NCBI GenBank assembly: GCA_034510155.1
Contig: CM067376.1
Span: 115,687,493 to 115,751,492 of the forward strand
Length of the DNA: 64,000 nucleotides
Reading direction: 5' to 3'
From: Eucriotettix oculatus
Lineage: Eukaryota; Arthropoda; Insecta; Orthoptera; Tetrigidae
The translations under genes and the position numbers were made by a program. Every line of letters begins with the position of its first letter. Position 1 is the first letter of the stretch. The notes beneath the pieces are model-generated. The model ran no database searches. It had not been told where the DNA came from and was given only the letters and a program-made list of their open reading frames with translations. Below, piece after piece: positions 11,390-23,309 of this stretch.

Positions 11390-11880
11390 GTTAAATCAGG
11401 CCTAAGACGAGGTGCCACGTTCCGGGACACATGCGCGTGTTGATGTTTCGTTTGCAATGCATAGAGGAAGAACTCTTACCGACGCCAGGGTTAGCGTTTC
11501 CTGCGGATGACCACGCGTTAGACGCGCTCTGCTCTTCCGAAAGGGCTCACAGTTAACATGTATGCAAACTGCTTCGCTTTTTATGCGGCCCTTGCAGGAT
11601 GAAAGGCTCGTTGGCATTATCATGTAAATGCCTCCATGCCTCTCTGCTTGTTTCTTCACCAGCTTATTGTTATTCTGTCACCGAGATGGAGAATTTTTTT
11701 GCGTTGTTACTTATTTTGCCATGTAGCCGTGAGCGAAGTGGGCAAGTACGTTGAGCTTTTCCGTGAACTTTGTGGCCTGGAAAACGTCGAGGTTGAAAAA
11801 GCATCTCCGTTTTTGCTGCAGGGTGCACGGTCTGACAGAACAGCAACGGTCTATCTCATTTGATTCAGACTCTCGTGCTG
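11390..11880. promoter_or_regulatory. GC-richer island, candidate regulatory element
   Basis: A complex-sequence block of about 490 bp with open but featureless frames on both strands. Words include GCTTTTTATGCGGCC (about 11576) and GGCATTATCATGTAAATGC (about 11612, containing an ATGTAAAT octamer-like word). No TE motif. Inferred non-coding regulatory candidate. Confidence 0.33.
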
Positions 11881-13429
11881 AATTACCCGAAACGAAATAA
11901 CTAGCAGACATTTGCTTAATTACCACTCTTTAAAATTAAAGAGTTTCTGACAATGTATACATTTAAAGATATATGGCAATTAAGTCAGGAAAAATTATTA
12001 AATAAGTTTAGTAAAGAAGTAATATTTTATAATTTTTGCAACGTTTATTTCAACATTGATGAGTTTCAAAGAATATCCCATGGACTTTCTGTAAATAAGG
12101 CCTTAATTGTGTCCATTATATTTATTTGTATCATTACTTGACATCCCTAATTTTTGTACTTATCTAAAAAATATTAATATTGGAACAAATGAGAAAGCTA
12201 CAAATGTCGGAGTGAACGTTGTGTGGTTTATTAATCTGAAACAAACGGTCCAACGCGTCGCTTTTATATATGTAATTTAAGTACTTGAAATATATTATTT
12301 CTTAAATAAAATGTTCATTTAATTTTGATGTTATATCGCGCTAAACAGATCCATCAGATGGATCAACTACTTTATTCTGATAAGTAAAATTCATTGCTTA
12401 TGTGTAAAAGGAGCGGAAATTTCGTACATGTGTGATTTGCGTGTATGTATGTTCCGCATACTAATCTAAACACGTGGAGAAATTTCAAACTATTTTTGCA
12501 AACATTTTCTTCTCGAAATTCAGCATTGTCGGGGTGAAACACGACTACCATCCATAAAGGCGGGGAGGGGGGGGATTAAAGTGGTGGAAAGTTTTTAAAT
12601 ATTTAAAATATGCTAATATTTCAGATTAATAAATACTTTTCCGGCTCAATTATCTTTACGGTGTTTCCCCCGCGACACTATTGGTTTCCGTAATACCCTA
12701 TTGACATATGGAACAGAATACATTATGCACTTACGTGGGCCTGCGTGTATGCGTGCGGCGACGGCGACGACGACGTTCGCGAGAAACAAACTACCATAAC
12801 TTACTTAAGTTAACTGTTACATTTTAGCATTAATATCCCGGTAATCTCCGGGCACCAATATAGTATAAAGTATAACTTTACACCTCAACTTATTTAACAT
12901 TATTTATGAATTAATTGACGATAAATATCTATACTATGTTTTAAGTCTTGAGACCATATAATTTCAAGGGATAAATACCACATTTCTATATTTTCATCAT
13001 ACAGAAAATATAATTACTGACCAATTATAAATTTTATAAAACCTTTATTTATCATCACAAATAACTTTGATGCACAGAAACGTTACAGTTTTATTTTAAT
13101 TATAAAATTAGTGTTAATATTGATGAATATATTTAATTATAGATCTGATACTCTCAAAATGTATTTAAACATCAGTCTGAAATGGTTTCATTACGGACCA
13201 ATAACTTCCAATATGTAGATAATTATTCTCTGTCACCTACTATTTTTATTCATTATATTTTAAGTTGTTTAAATGGATTATGCGGTTAAATAAAACTAAT
13301 ATATGTTAGTTAAATCGGATAAAAATAATTAATATAATTAAATCGTTTTGTATAGGAATGTATATTTATAATCGATTCAATTTAGGGTTGTTATTATTTC
13401 ATTGCACTTATTCGTAGAGGAAGCAATTA
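11881..13429. other. AT-rich stretch with one small island
   Basis: No gene or transposon was recognised. Around 12530-12590 and 12660-12790 composition rises, with a G-run in GGGGAGGGGGGGGATT and a CGA/CGG-rich tract near 12755-12785. The rest is AT-rich. Confidence 0.35.
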
Positions 13430-13620
13430 TTTCAGAAATATGTCGTTTCGTCGGCTAATAAAAGTTCATGTGTTGATGGGGAGAGGCATAGATTAATTAA
13501 AACGGCGAACGCAGTGCCGGCTCCTAGTAAATATCGTGTACGAACGCAGCTTGCATCAGCTGCTGAGTAAGTACCTTCCCCCCACCCCCTCCGCCCCTCG
13601 CTTCTCTACAGAATTTATAC
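13430..13620. promoter_or_regulatory. GC-richer island ending in a strong splice-donor-like site
   Basis: The block includes CGGCTAATAAAAGTTCATG (about 13451) and GATTAATTAAAACGGCG (about 13490), both homeodomain-type words. Then comes a non-repetitive run to a consensus donor GTAAGT at 13567-13572, followed by a C-rich tract. It could be an enhancer, or the end of an untranslated first exon on the plus strand. No TATA or initiator could be assigned. Confidence 0.33.
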
Positions 13621-14339
13621 CAGTGGCGTTTTCAATTACAATTCCCTTAACGTAATAATTGCACTTAATACACGAACAAAATACAGAAGTTATATTTGAT
13701 TGTGCGTCATAAATTCCTTTGAATTCCGTTATCCGTTATATAATTTTAGCGTTCAATTCAAACTCGACTTAGAGACGTCGGTTAACATACAATTAAGTGT
13801 TCCAAGTGAATTGATGTTTTTCTGTATTGCTTTAAATAATTATTATTATTTATATGTGAGCAATTTATTCCGCTGTGTCACATTAAATAGTTGTATGTCC
13901 CCACGACGTATTATTAAAAATTAATACTATGGACTATTCATTGATATTGAAACCTTAATAAGACGATTTACTGTCATGAATGAAAAATAGTGGTGAATCT
14001 AATTTAAATGGTGTGTGATCGTTCGTTGCAATGATACGTATTTATTGAAACGAGAAATGAGGGTTGACTGTATTTTCAGGAAATATAATACTAGAAAACA
14101 ATAATTTACAAGGAAAGCTGTTATAGGTAGACATGGAAATTGATATAAGTATTACTTATTTAAATAAAATCATAGAGTTTTGTTCATGTTTCTTTCCGTA
14201 GCTACTTAATTACATTTTTTAATATTTCAGAATAAGTATTTGATTCGGGTAATACGAACGAATGTTGTCTGTAATAGTTGCATTTAATTAAAATCGTGTG
14301 ATAATATCTGTCGAAAGTAACGTATGATATAAATCAAAA
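13621..14339. other. AT-rich stretch, nothing recognised
   Basis: Stops in all frames. The 74-codon frame at 13700-13924 has no identifiable motif. Confidence 0.45.
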
Positions 14340-14570
14340 TCAAAGGGCCCAACACTTTGATAATCCGGAGTGAGCTTCGTCCGTGTTCGGGATCCTGGCT
14401 CATTCATCAGACCTTGATGGACGGCCTTGTCTGGCGCCAATACCTGTGTTACGGGGACGTATTGGTATTGCAGCAGTGTTCAACGTGATGCGCCCGATGC
14501 GTGTTACGTCATGACTGTACACAAACGCCGTTCTTCTCGACACAAGTTCATTTCCCAATTCACCAGTCAT
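14340..14570. promoter_or_regulatory. GC-richer island, candidate regulatory element
   Basis: Non-repetitive sequence with words such as TTTGATAATCCGGAG, CCTTGATGGACGGCC and TTACGTCATGAC (CRE-like TGACGTAA on the other strand). No coding or TE signature. Function inferred. Confidence 0.33.
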
Positions 14571-15000
14571 TCATAGCATATATCCACTATACGTAAATTT
14601 GTGAAAAGTAAATGAATGTACATGTTTTAATTAATTTAGTAGTAAGAACACATTTCTATTGAACTTTGGTTAAATAAGGCGTCTATTATTTTTAACGCTG
14701 AAATGATCTGAGTATAAATAAAAATGTTGAAATCTAAATGTCAGTACGTATGTCCCAACTATAAAGCCTGACTTTAAGTTACTGATTTATTTATTATATA
14801 CATAATTATTATAAAGTAGGTAATTATAAATTTAATAAAACAAGGAAATTATTCTGTTTGTAGCAATTATTTTTTGAATATTCTTAAAAATATTATTGGC
14901 ACATTATATTAGTATGTAATCGCAAACGCAAATGATCACTGCACTTTTGCAGTAATATTAAGTTTTACATTGTTACTTAGTTTCTTTGTATGGTGTTCTC
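14571..15000. other. AT-rich stretch, nothing recognised
   Basis: No frame, repeat or motif supported. Confidence 0.45.
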
Positions 15001-15009
15001 GTACGAGTC

Positions 15010-15990
15010 TCAGGCCTCAAGTTTTCCAATTATTTTAATTTTTTTAAATATACAGAAGTTAAATATGTGAAAAAAAGTGGAAAAAATTTTACGTAAAACT
15101 TTTCGTATCCCATAAACGCACCGAGATCTTCCTGGAAGTAGATTGCCTATATTATTGATATTTAGTACTATATACTTTTTAAATTATTAACATTTCGCGC
15201 CGTAAATAACTAATCGCAGACAGAGAGCTAACTCCTTGAGAAATAATATACTTCTCTGGATCGTCGAAATTGGTTTCAATTTTCGCGTCACATAAATTTT
15301 AATACTTAAAAATTGCTCGTTTGTAAAACAAATAAACTATGAATTTGAAAATGACCTTCACATTAGGTAAAACAGTATTGAATTAAATAAAGTTCTGTTT
15401 CAAAAATGCTGTATATTTGTGAAAAAAGTGAAAATGTAAACAAACCTTAGTTTTTTCATTTTTTGAAGGTGTTTTATTTTTAAAAAAATGGGTTTCCACC
15501 TCTAGCAAAGTCCGTACTCAATTTAAAGAAACGAGTATGGGCTTATTCTCTTTGTCACACCGGGACCTACCAGTAGATATTTTTATTTAGAAGGTGGACC
15601 AACCTTCCCCCCACCCCCACTACTCCCCGAGAGAGAACACAATAAAATCTCAATTTTGGAGCCCCTCAAACTTTACGCCCCTGTAGTTTGAAAAGTGAGG
15701 ATTTTATAAATATTTTGAGGACAGATGGTCATTTGGAAGTTAGATTCTCTACGATTTTGCTCATGTTTCTTCTCGCTCCACCGTAAATGAATCAAAATGG
15801 CATCTCTCTGTTAAAAGCAACCATTTTAACGATTATTCTCCATTTCCATAATATATGACTAAAAATAGGTTATATTTGTCAACAGAAATAGATTGTAGTG
15901 TATCCTCAAGTACTATAATAAAATTATCATTAATTACATTCCTGATTTATAATTTACGTGAACCCGAGCAACGCCGGGTACTTCACCTAG
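15010..15990 (+). mobile_element. Non-autonomous Helitron, 3' end clear, 5' end uncertain
   Basis: The right end is CCCGAGCAACGCCGGGTACT followed by a terminal CTAG (15987-15990) and then T. This is the classic Helitron arrangement of a short GC hairpin just before CTRR, with insertion into AT. Internal words at 15250-15355 (TCTCTGGATCGTCGA, TCGCGTCA, ATGACCTT) recur in the same order in the Helitron at 37358-38079, supporting one family. It is longer, with an extra block at about 15480-15840 containing C-rich CCTTCCCCCCACCCCC. No Rep/Helicase frame. The 5' TC end was not located, so the start is approximate. Confidence 0.65.
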
Positions 15991-16539
15991 TGTTTATCTA
16001 TAACTATGAACGAAGATGGAAAACCGGGAATCGCAATAGGGTCCAATGTTTGTTTGGCAGGCGCCCTGACCACTGATCTGAACCATCAGCACCCTCTGCC
16101 ATCTTAATACCTCAAAAAATTTGATTATTATCAGCTTAATGCTGAGCTTCAAGAAAATATATTTAAATGTTAATGTTTGTTCATTAATAACGGTTAAAAC
16201 TGTTGGTTTTATATCAGCTACAAGTTTAATGAAAAACAAAATTATATGTTAATTTTTTTATAAATTTTATTAAAATTCGAAGGAACTTTCAGAACATAGT
16301 CGTCTAATAATTGAAACATTACTAAAACATAATATATGAAATTTTTACATGTAAAAAGCATAAATAATTGTAATTTGATTTAAATCTTCAATCTACTGTA
16401 CATACTTTCATTTTCAAACATAAATGTTTTTTTTATATATTGTGTAATATATATTTTTTGTTTTTCGTGGAATGTATATGATGTGTATTGACCTCAGCCT
16501 GTATTTTTACCAGTAAATATTAGAACTAATATCCATGAT
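15991..16539. other. AT-rich stretch, nothing recognised
   Basis: The minus-strand 81-codon frame at 16239-15994 is low complexity and unmatched. Confidence 0.4.
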
Positions 16540-16900
16540 CAAATTACAAGCCGTGAAGGTGTTTTTGGAAAATTCATCGCATCGGCGAGAGTGGTGGAGG
16601 CGTTTCAGCAATGCGCTCGGATTTGAGCGATTTGGCCTCGCATGCGTGATCTGGGGAACACTTTGGCGAGTTTGATAATGCACGCGTGTTTGCGTTACGG
16701 TGAAATACTGCTTGCACCCGTAACAGGTGCATCGGCTGTGCGTTGCATTAGCGGTTGTTAGCGCTGCTTTAGTGGGTCTGACGCGCATTAAAGCTGCCAG
16801 AGGCCATGTTACAGATTGCCACAGCTACAGACTTTGTTACAATTTTGCCGTTACATTGGCTCCATTTTGACAGTAATTAAAGGCGACAAGTATTCTTTTG
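16540..16900. promoter_or_regulatory. GC-richer island, candidate regulatory element
   Basis: The block contains palindromic words such as CGCATGCGTG and GCACGCGTG, and ends in GCCATTTTGACAGTAATTAAAGG-like sequence (16858-16882), where a TGACAG (Meis/TGIF-type) word lies beside TAATTA. The 93-codon minus frame (16788-16507) is Thr/Arg-rich without a domain signature. Inferred regulatory. Confidence 0.33.
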
Positions 16901-18000
16901 CTAATAATACTAGAAATGTATTCTCATTTTATTTTCAGTGGTGTCAGTTAAGTGCTCTGCAAAATGTGTGTAATATCGTATACTGAAGTCTCGGGAAAAT
17001 ATAACATAAATATACCGCATGATATTTACGTACGACAACATGTCAATCATCTATCATAATGCCATAGGTTACATATTTAAAATATCTTGAAATTATTCTT
17101 TTCATTTCATTGTTTAAACCTATTCAGCTATTTCGACTATAACTTGTTCATTTCAGTAACATAAAAGCTCTCTAGTGGGGGGAGAATGGAATTTATTAAA
17201 ATAAATTCGTAAATTTTATATATTAGATAGGTTGTATAATGTTTCATTTACTGTGAAATAATAATTTTCTTTGTATATTTACCGAACTTAAATCCTTTTG
17301 TCACATTAAACGTAAAGACGGTATTGCAAAATACTTTTTATAGCATAAGTTTGTCATTATATGTCACGAGTGGAATACACAACTTAATTACTATAATTCG
17401 AATTTTTAATAATTTACGTAATAGATTTGTGTTGGGAAACCATAATTTGCACTGTATACATTTATTATTTAATTTTTTTTCATTTGACAAAACGTAACAA
17501 CATCGTTATAAATTGATTTTATAGCACACTGTTGTGTTTTTGTTTATTTGGAAGAAAAATTATTTCACAAATAATGATATGTGAGTTGTATCAATGTTGA
17601 CGTCAGCTGATTACACATCCCTGTGACTGAGCAGTACTGATAATGTATGTTTACAGAAAAGAATTGATTCTGAGTTCTTGCATTATGGCACAAAATATAT
17701 CTAAAATGTAAACGACACAAACTTTATTACAAGCTTTACTAGATAAGGAAATGTATATCGTTTGTACCACAGAATAAACTGCCGACCGAAATAAATTGCA
17801 AGGGAAAGGATCTTACAATTGTGGAGGTTATCTCGAATTTGATGGTTAGAAACAAGAGAAAACATCAGGGTTTAGGGAAGTGGATTTTTACTAGGTTAAA
17901 TCAAAATTGGAATGTAGTTTAAGAACTGTATTATATTTACTCGTTAAATGTAATTTAATTTTATTTAACTTACTGTTCGCTGTATTTTCTAGCCAAGCTT
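16901..18000. other. AT-rich stretch, nothing recognised
   Basis: No open frame over 60 codons and no repeat family recognised. Confidence 0.45.
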
Positions 18001-18190
18001 ACTGAATCTGTGAGTCTGCTTTATGTTTCCATTTTCCGACACTTTAGTCATTGTGACAGACGGAATGATGGCCGAGGATGTCGCTCTTTCCAGATTCAAG
18101 TAGCAACAGGCCTCCAACAGCCGGAACCAAGGTGAATCTCGAATCTCCGTAATGCAGACAAAGAGTCTCCAATCTCCGCTTTCGTATTTC
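18001..18190. other. GC-richer patch with possible 38-bp microexon
   Basis: Within this patch CTCTTTCCAG ends at 18093 and AAG/GTGAAT begins a donor-like site at 18132. They bound 38 bp (18094-18131) that are open in two frames. This could be a chance pair of splice-like sites. Without a homologue or transcript I give it low weight. Confidence 0.2.
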
Positions 18191-19589
18191 TTACTATAAC
18201 ACTACAAGTAACATAGATTTAGTTTTCAAGCCACCATCACACATTTTTTCCCAGCGGTTAAGTGTCTCCAAAAGTACTCACTATTTTTTAATCATCTAGA
18301 AGCTGCAACCAGCTATCACCTTTTATCAAAGACATTGAGAACATCTCTATCTCGCAGCGAGATGATTCTCCCCTATCGCAACAATTCTTATTGGCAATAT
18401 AATATCAAAACTGAGACTAAATCATTAAGGTTAAAAAAATCATTAAAAGTTGATTACATTATGTTAAAATTAATAATATAGAAAATTCAACTTCAAATGT
18501 CTCAAAATTATTATTTCATATCGACCTATTAGTTTTTGGTATCGTAGGAATAAGTATAACTTTTCTGTTAATTTAAACATTTAATGAATATATAATTTAA
18601 AGTATAGTCGGAAAATCACCTTGAAAAGGAACATATATAGAGTTAAGTGGAAAATGAAGAAAATTTCAGTTATCCTTAAGTTTCTCGTTATAAACGGGAA
18701 ACATTATAATCCGTCACTATGTATGTCTCTACGGCCAATTTTATTTCAACCTGAACGCTGAATCATAAGCTAAACGCTGCGTGACTCTGGTAAACGATAT
18801 CTTTAATCTCAACCGCTATGATAACAACTCTATTTTCTAGTCGTGGTAACAGATCGATACTAGTTCTCCCTCTCTCTCTACTATCTATATGTATATAAGT
18901 CTCATATTTATTTTTGAGTTTATAATGTGAACTTCATGTCTTGTAATACAAATTATTGAATATCAGTAAGAGGGAATTGTAATAAACCAGCTGCTGATTT
19001 ATCATTCGACCGTCATAAGCATATTAATTTTTATAGGAGCATATATCTCACATTTTTAATTTAACAGAGTAATATAAATTTTTCTAAATAATTAGTATAT
19101 TATTTTAACAAATATTTCATATTCATGTAATGGGAAATCAGAATAAGTTGTTATCTCTATTTCTGTGTATCACGTTGCGTTTTCAGTTTTTTTTTGAGCA
19201 ATTACGATGGCACTTACCCTTCATGTTATAGAAAATAACGATAACGTTATATATTTTGCAGCTTTATAATAGTATTATTAAAACATAATTGTTGACGTTC
19301 TAAAACGTAGATGTTTTTGTCTCTCACAAGACAGATACCCACTCAATTAAGATGAATTTGTATATTGTTGATATACACGACGGTAAGTCAATATTGTAAT
19401 GATTCGGGGGGAGGGGTATTATTTTAATAAATTTATTCGTTTCAGGATATAATATATGATACTTTTATTTATATAAAAACGCACAATCATATAAAATGGG
19501 GTCCTGCATGCGACTGCAAATACAAAATTAAGAAATTATTGTGACGGTTTTAAAATTCTCAGTGTTAATTATTGTTTGGATAACCACGT
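18191..19589. other. AT-rich stretch, nothing recognised
   Basis: A slightly richer patch at 18705-18880 holds ordinary complex sequence. No gene or transposon signature. Confidence 0.4.
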
Positions 19590-19755
19590 GCAGCAGAGAT
19601 TCCGTTCACTGGACAAAACTGTTTTGTTTTCATGTGCGTCTCGGTGAAGATTACCATGTGACTGGAACTTCATTCTTCCCTCTTCGTTCGGGTTCAACCT
19701 GAAGCTACCGGTAGATAATGGTATGAATTCATGCTGCCGGAATTGCCTAAAACTC
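19590..19755. promoter_or_regulatory. Small GC-richer island
   Basis: Complex sequence with CCACGTGCAGCAG (an E-box CACGTG) and GAAGCTACCGGTAG. The overlapping 63-codon minus frame lacks any known motif. Weak regulatory candidate. Confidence 0.22.
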
Positions 19756-19759
19756 AGCA

Positions 19760-20060
19760 TTTACCTTAATTTTCCCTCTAGCTTTCCTCGTTGTTAACAC
19801 CTTCTCACTCCTCGCCATCTACTACAACACTGCTACTCTAACTCCCTCGTCTTTTCAACGTCTTTCACCATACATCTTTGCCTGTCGCTTCCTGGACGCC
19901 TTCCACCTTACTCCTTCGCTGCTTCCTCGACTGTCAATGTCTCACACCATACTGAATATTTTCCCGTGTCTAATATTCGCAGCTAAACTCCGTATATCCC
20001 CCTCCAAGGGATAACTCTATCTCACGTGACTTTTTCTGCCAATCCTCGTGAGTTCTCCGT
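19760..20060. repeat. Pyrimidine-rich strand-biased tract
   Basis: About 270 bp of plus-strand sequence are dominated by C and T in irregular CTTCC/CTCC words without strict periodicity. The style resembles the interiors of the elements at 51741-52491 and 60862-61560. I cannot show homology by eye, so it may simply be a low-complexity region. Confidence 0.3.
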
Positions 20061-20520
20061 TCGACGCGGAAAATTTTTCATTACACAGGTTACTCGGAAA
20101 TTTCGAAGGTGAACGCATCCTCAGTCTACTGCTATAAGCACGCAGACATATTTGTATCCAGACGTCAATTCAGCGCCGGGAAAAGACCTTTTTCCTGGCC
20201 AGCAACATGTTCTTGCTGAAATTTGATCTAAATTGAAATTCCATAAATTGGAATTAAAATTGGGGAAATCCTACTGCGTTACAATATGTGTCTGCAATTT
20301 TGCTCTGATTGTCTCTAGGGTTTTGTGCGCTCAGCAGCTGCTAACTGTGGTTGTTTTCAGCTTTATCACATCAGTCAGTTTGGTGCTGTTGCGATGTAAA
20401 GATAGCCTAGCCTCACTCTGTTTGGAGGAATGAAATGGTGAAATCTTGCACGAGAAGCCTACACTCGAGCCACCATCGTGACAAATGCGCAGTGAAATAT
20501 CCATAACTTGCAGGCGCCAT
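20061..20520. promoter_or_regulatory. GC-richer island, candidate regulatory element
   Basis: It includes GCGCTCAGCAGCTGCTAAC (an E-box CAGCTG) next to CTGTGGTT (a Runt-type word), then TTTATCACATCAGTCAG. No repeat hits by eye, and short frames only. Regulatory role inferred. Confidence 0.3.
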
Positions 20521-20799
20521 ATATACAACTACTCGTAGGAATTCCAGATAATTACTGATTTAGATACGTAATAAGTATTTAAAATAAATAACACTGTCGG
20601 TCACTATTGAAACCAAATAGTGAATTTTTTAAAAATAACTTGATTTGAACAGTTTGAGCTGGGATTCTTTGCGAGCTTTACAGACATATGGACGGAAACT
20701 TGCCCTGTTTGTAAAGAAAAATGACGTATATACAGGTAGGTGAGAATACATCAGAACGAAGAAGATACAAAAATCCTTAGATCTCGAATTCTGGTTACC

Positions 20800-21240
20800 T
20801 GGTCATGTGAAATGTGTTGAAGAAAACAAGGTGAACATAGAAACATATCATATCTTACCTCCCACTCACTTTTATCAAAGGGATAAGCCGTGTAAGATTA
20901 GGCAAAGGAAACAGAGATCTGATATGGGAAAATTTTCGTTTTTAAATAGAACTATTCCCGACTGGAATAATTTTCCTGCTAACGTGCTAGAAGGTTGCCC
21001 GAAGAGTGTGAAACAATACAATAAAGATTATCTGTTTATGATAAAGGTTAACATATTATAGTAAAAGGGGTTAGTATTTAGAAAAATTAATTGAAGTGAA
21101 AAAATAGAAGTGATATTTTAAAAGGGTAATAAATGTAATAAATATAATATTTTAGGCATTTCGTGAGGTAAAGTGAAACTAAGTTCAAGGTTCAGAGAAG
21201 AGTGCAACATAGTATATTGGGGTTATGAATAGGTATGTTA
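20800..21240 (+). mobile_element. CR1/Jockey-type LINE, C-terminal end and 3' UTR
   Basis: A plus-strand frame (20807-21061) contains KPCKIRQRKQRSDMGKFSF and LNRTIPDWNN, closely matching the ORF2 C-terminus also seen, broken, at about 8010-8055. The frame ends in a natural stop followed by an AT-rich tail. Only the last 80 or so codons of the element remain, so it is a severely 5'-truncated insertion. Confidence 0.82.
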
Positions 21241-21344
21241 GTTTATTTTCATTTTATTTCGTTTATTTATTTTTTTACCTCTTTCTTAAGGTCCTTCTCA
21301 CTATTCAGTCATTTCAGTTCTTTGTACCCTACCACTTTTTAAAA

Positions 21345-21560
21345 TTATTTGTGATAAATTGAGCATACGCTATAAATTTTGGATTTGACCATTGCCTTCG
21401 TAGCCTTTTCATCGTACTCCTGATATTTCTTTAATAGGAGATTGTAGACAGCTTCCCTGATGTTTGCATTGTAATAGCGTGCGTCTGTTTTATTCCACAA
21501 GCACGGTGAACTTTTATAAATGCCAATGAATTTGACAACAAAATCGTGATCCTTGGACAT
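21345..21560 (-). pseudogene. MADF-domain fragment, pseudogene
   Basis: From the ATG at 21560 the minus frame reads a MADF-like domain: DHDFVVKFIGIYKSSPCLWN, then RYYNANIREAVYNLL, then TKAMVKSKIYSVCSIYHK. The characteristic features are the I-x2-Y-x3-P-C-L-W core, the Y-x-N-x3-R segment and the I-x2-(L/V)-x3-Y helix. MADF domains are Myb-like DNA-binding modules in insect transcription cofactors and in transposon-linked proteins. The frame stops at YHK, and the next codons still resemble the usual charged helix but with a second stop two codons later. That suggests decay. No partner exon or transposase was found nearby, so a processed or transposon-borne copy is possible. Confidence 0.65.
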
Positions 21561-21999
21561 AGTGACAGACCAATGTGTTCCGATTTTCAAGAAAACTTTC
21601 GTGAGCGAACGGATCGAGACATAACGCTGTAGTTTACACATAGTAATTTTAAGAAATGAATTGAAACAAAACAAATAGGTCTATCCACTCCGTTAGTTCT
21701 TAGTATCCGTTTCCATTCTTCTTTCATTTTTTTCATTTTTACACATAGGAAAAACAGACAGTTTGACTGAACTAAACTGAGAACGAATATGACTGTCTAA
21801 AAGAACCTTTAGTATGTAACCTTTGTATTTTGTATTCTGTTGTAGCGTACCTCTTGGGAATGAACGAACATTAAGATTTTACGCTAATATTTACTGTTGA
21901 TTACAAAAAATAACAATATTAAACATTTTAAAAACATAAAAGTTAGTAAAAATAAATTATTTCCCGGCTAGATCGATTTTTGAAAGAGTTCTTTAAGTA
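21561..21999. other. AT-rich stretch, nothing recognised
   Basis: The frame of the MADF fragment continues upstream to 21674 without any recognised motif. Nothing else is seen. Confidence 0.4.
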
Positions 22000-22320
22000 T
22001 AAATTGCACCTGAACACTCACCGCAGCCACGTGGGCTCGCACGTGCACTCTGCCTGCTGCACCCCAGTGCGTCCTTTCTCAGTCTCACCAACAGCCCAAG
22101 TGTCTCTTCCACAGCCTCCCTGTGTCTCCGTAATCGTGGAGAAAGCGCTGATTGGTTCCTTCTTTTCGCGCTCTTTTATTGGAGACATAATCAGCGTCCT
22201 TTAACCCTCCTCGTCATGTCAGCGTCGCAAGCGGAGGGCTGTTTCTGTATCGTCTTCGGTTTATTTTCAATTCCGGAAATACTCTGAACCAGGCGCTCTA
22301 AGATAGCTGCTGTGCACATT
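22000..22320. promoter_or_regulatory. GC-richer island with two CCAAT-type words
   Basis: On the minus strand CCAATAAAAGAGCG and GGAACCAATCAGCGC sit about 25 bp apart, around 22150-22190. On the plus strand these read as GATTGGTTCC and TTTTATTGG. The upstream half is C-rich with CACGTGGGCTCGCACGTGC (two CACGTG E-boxes). It could be an enhancer or a promoter on either strand. No transcription start could be assigned. Confidence 0.35.
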
Positions 22321-23309
22321 TCTATTTTATAAATTAATATATTTTCTAAAATTATTAAAAGATACCATAAGTCGTATTACACTTCATTCCTTAATTTTAT
22401 ACAACTTAAGCATTGCCACAGGTGTATGCCCATTGCAATGAAAATACGTCAATCTATCAATATAAATTTTATACAGTTTAGACAATCTTAGGATTAAAGC
22501 TAACAAAATACGTTGATTCATGAATTATACAATCATAACAGTCTTTTATAAGGTGCCTATAATTTATCTGCTTAAGTTTGTGATTTGAATCCTCATCAAA
22601 TTCAGTAGGAAAATTTTGCGTTAGGGTAGCGTAAACGACGCTGGTCAAAAATATTGTTGTCTATCTCAAGACGCTGAGAAAGTAATCTATTGACCTTGGC
22701 TTGAACGCTTCTACGAGTCTCGTCTTTTTTGCTGTTTTTCTTCTGCTGGTGCAGGGTACTTCCACTCATCAGCCGTTCCGTGCAGCCACCCTCTTGCTGA
22801 AAAGGATGAAAGTGTGTGAAAGCAGAGTCCCAGAAAGGGAGCAGCGTAGCAAGCGGTTTTATATTAAATTGAGGTTGCTTTTAATATTTCCTTCACCATT
22901 TCAAGTTCTAATAAAACAGCCCACTTTGTAAAACTATAATTAATTGAGCAAAATGATTGTAGTAATAAAATAAAATCGCATTTTTCAAGTAATTAAATTT
23001 TGTTTTACATAATTAATATTTTCTATGACCTAGAATGATATATTTCGTTAAGTAAGAAACTGAAATAGAGTATGAGAAATTAAGAAACACTGACTTATTT
23101 TCCACTTCCGAGAATTTTACTCTAGATGTATTTTAATAATTTAAATACCCGTATAAAGCAATTAAAGAAATGTTTTGAAACTATTGTAATTTAGTTTCAA
23201 GGTTGGGGATTGATGTTTAATATTTTTATAAACTTTATTATGGTTCTACATAATTATAAATTAAGTCTTAGTCGAAACTATTCGTCAGTTTTCTTCTAAA
23301 ACATTCTCA
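22321..23309. other. Mostly AT-rich, one splice-acceptor-like site
   Basis: A pyrimidine tract from 22720 runs into GCTGGTGCAG at about 22754, a good acceptor-like site on the plus strand. The following frame (to 22931) is open in one phase but shows no motif and no paired donor. No transposon recognised. Confidence 0.3.

Noticed and set aside
22701..22931. Frame that looks like a signal peptide followed by a basic peptide
   Set aside because: It starts at TTG, and the hydrophobic part is simply a translated pyrimidine tract before an AG. No ATG or paired splice donor.
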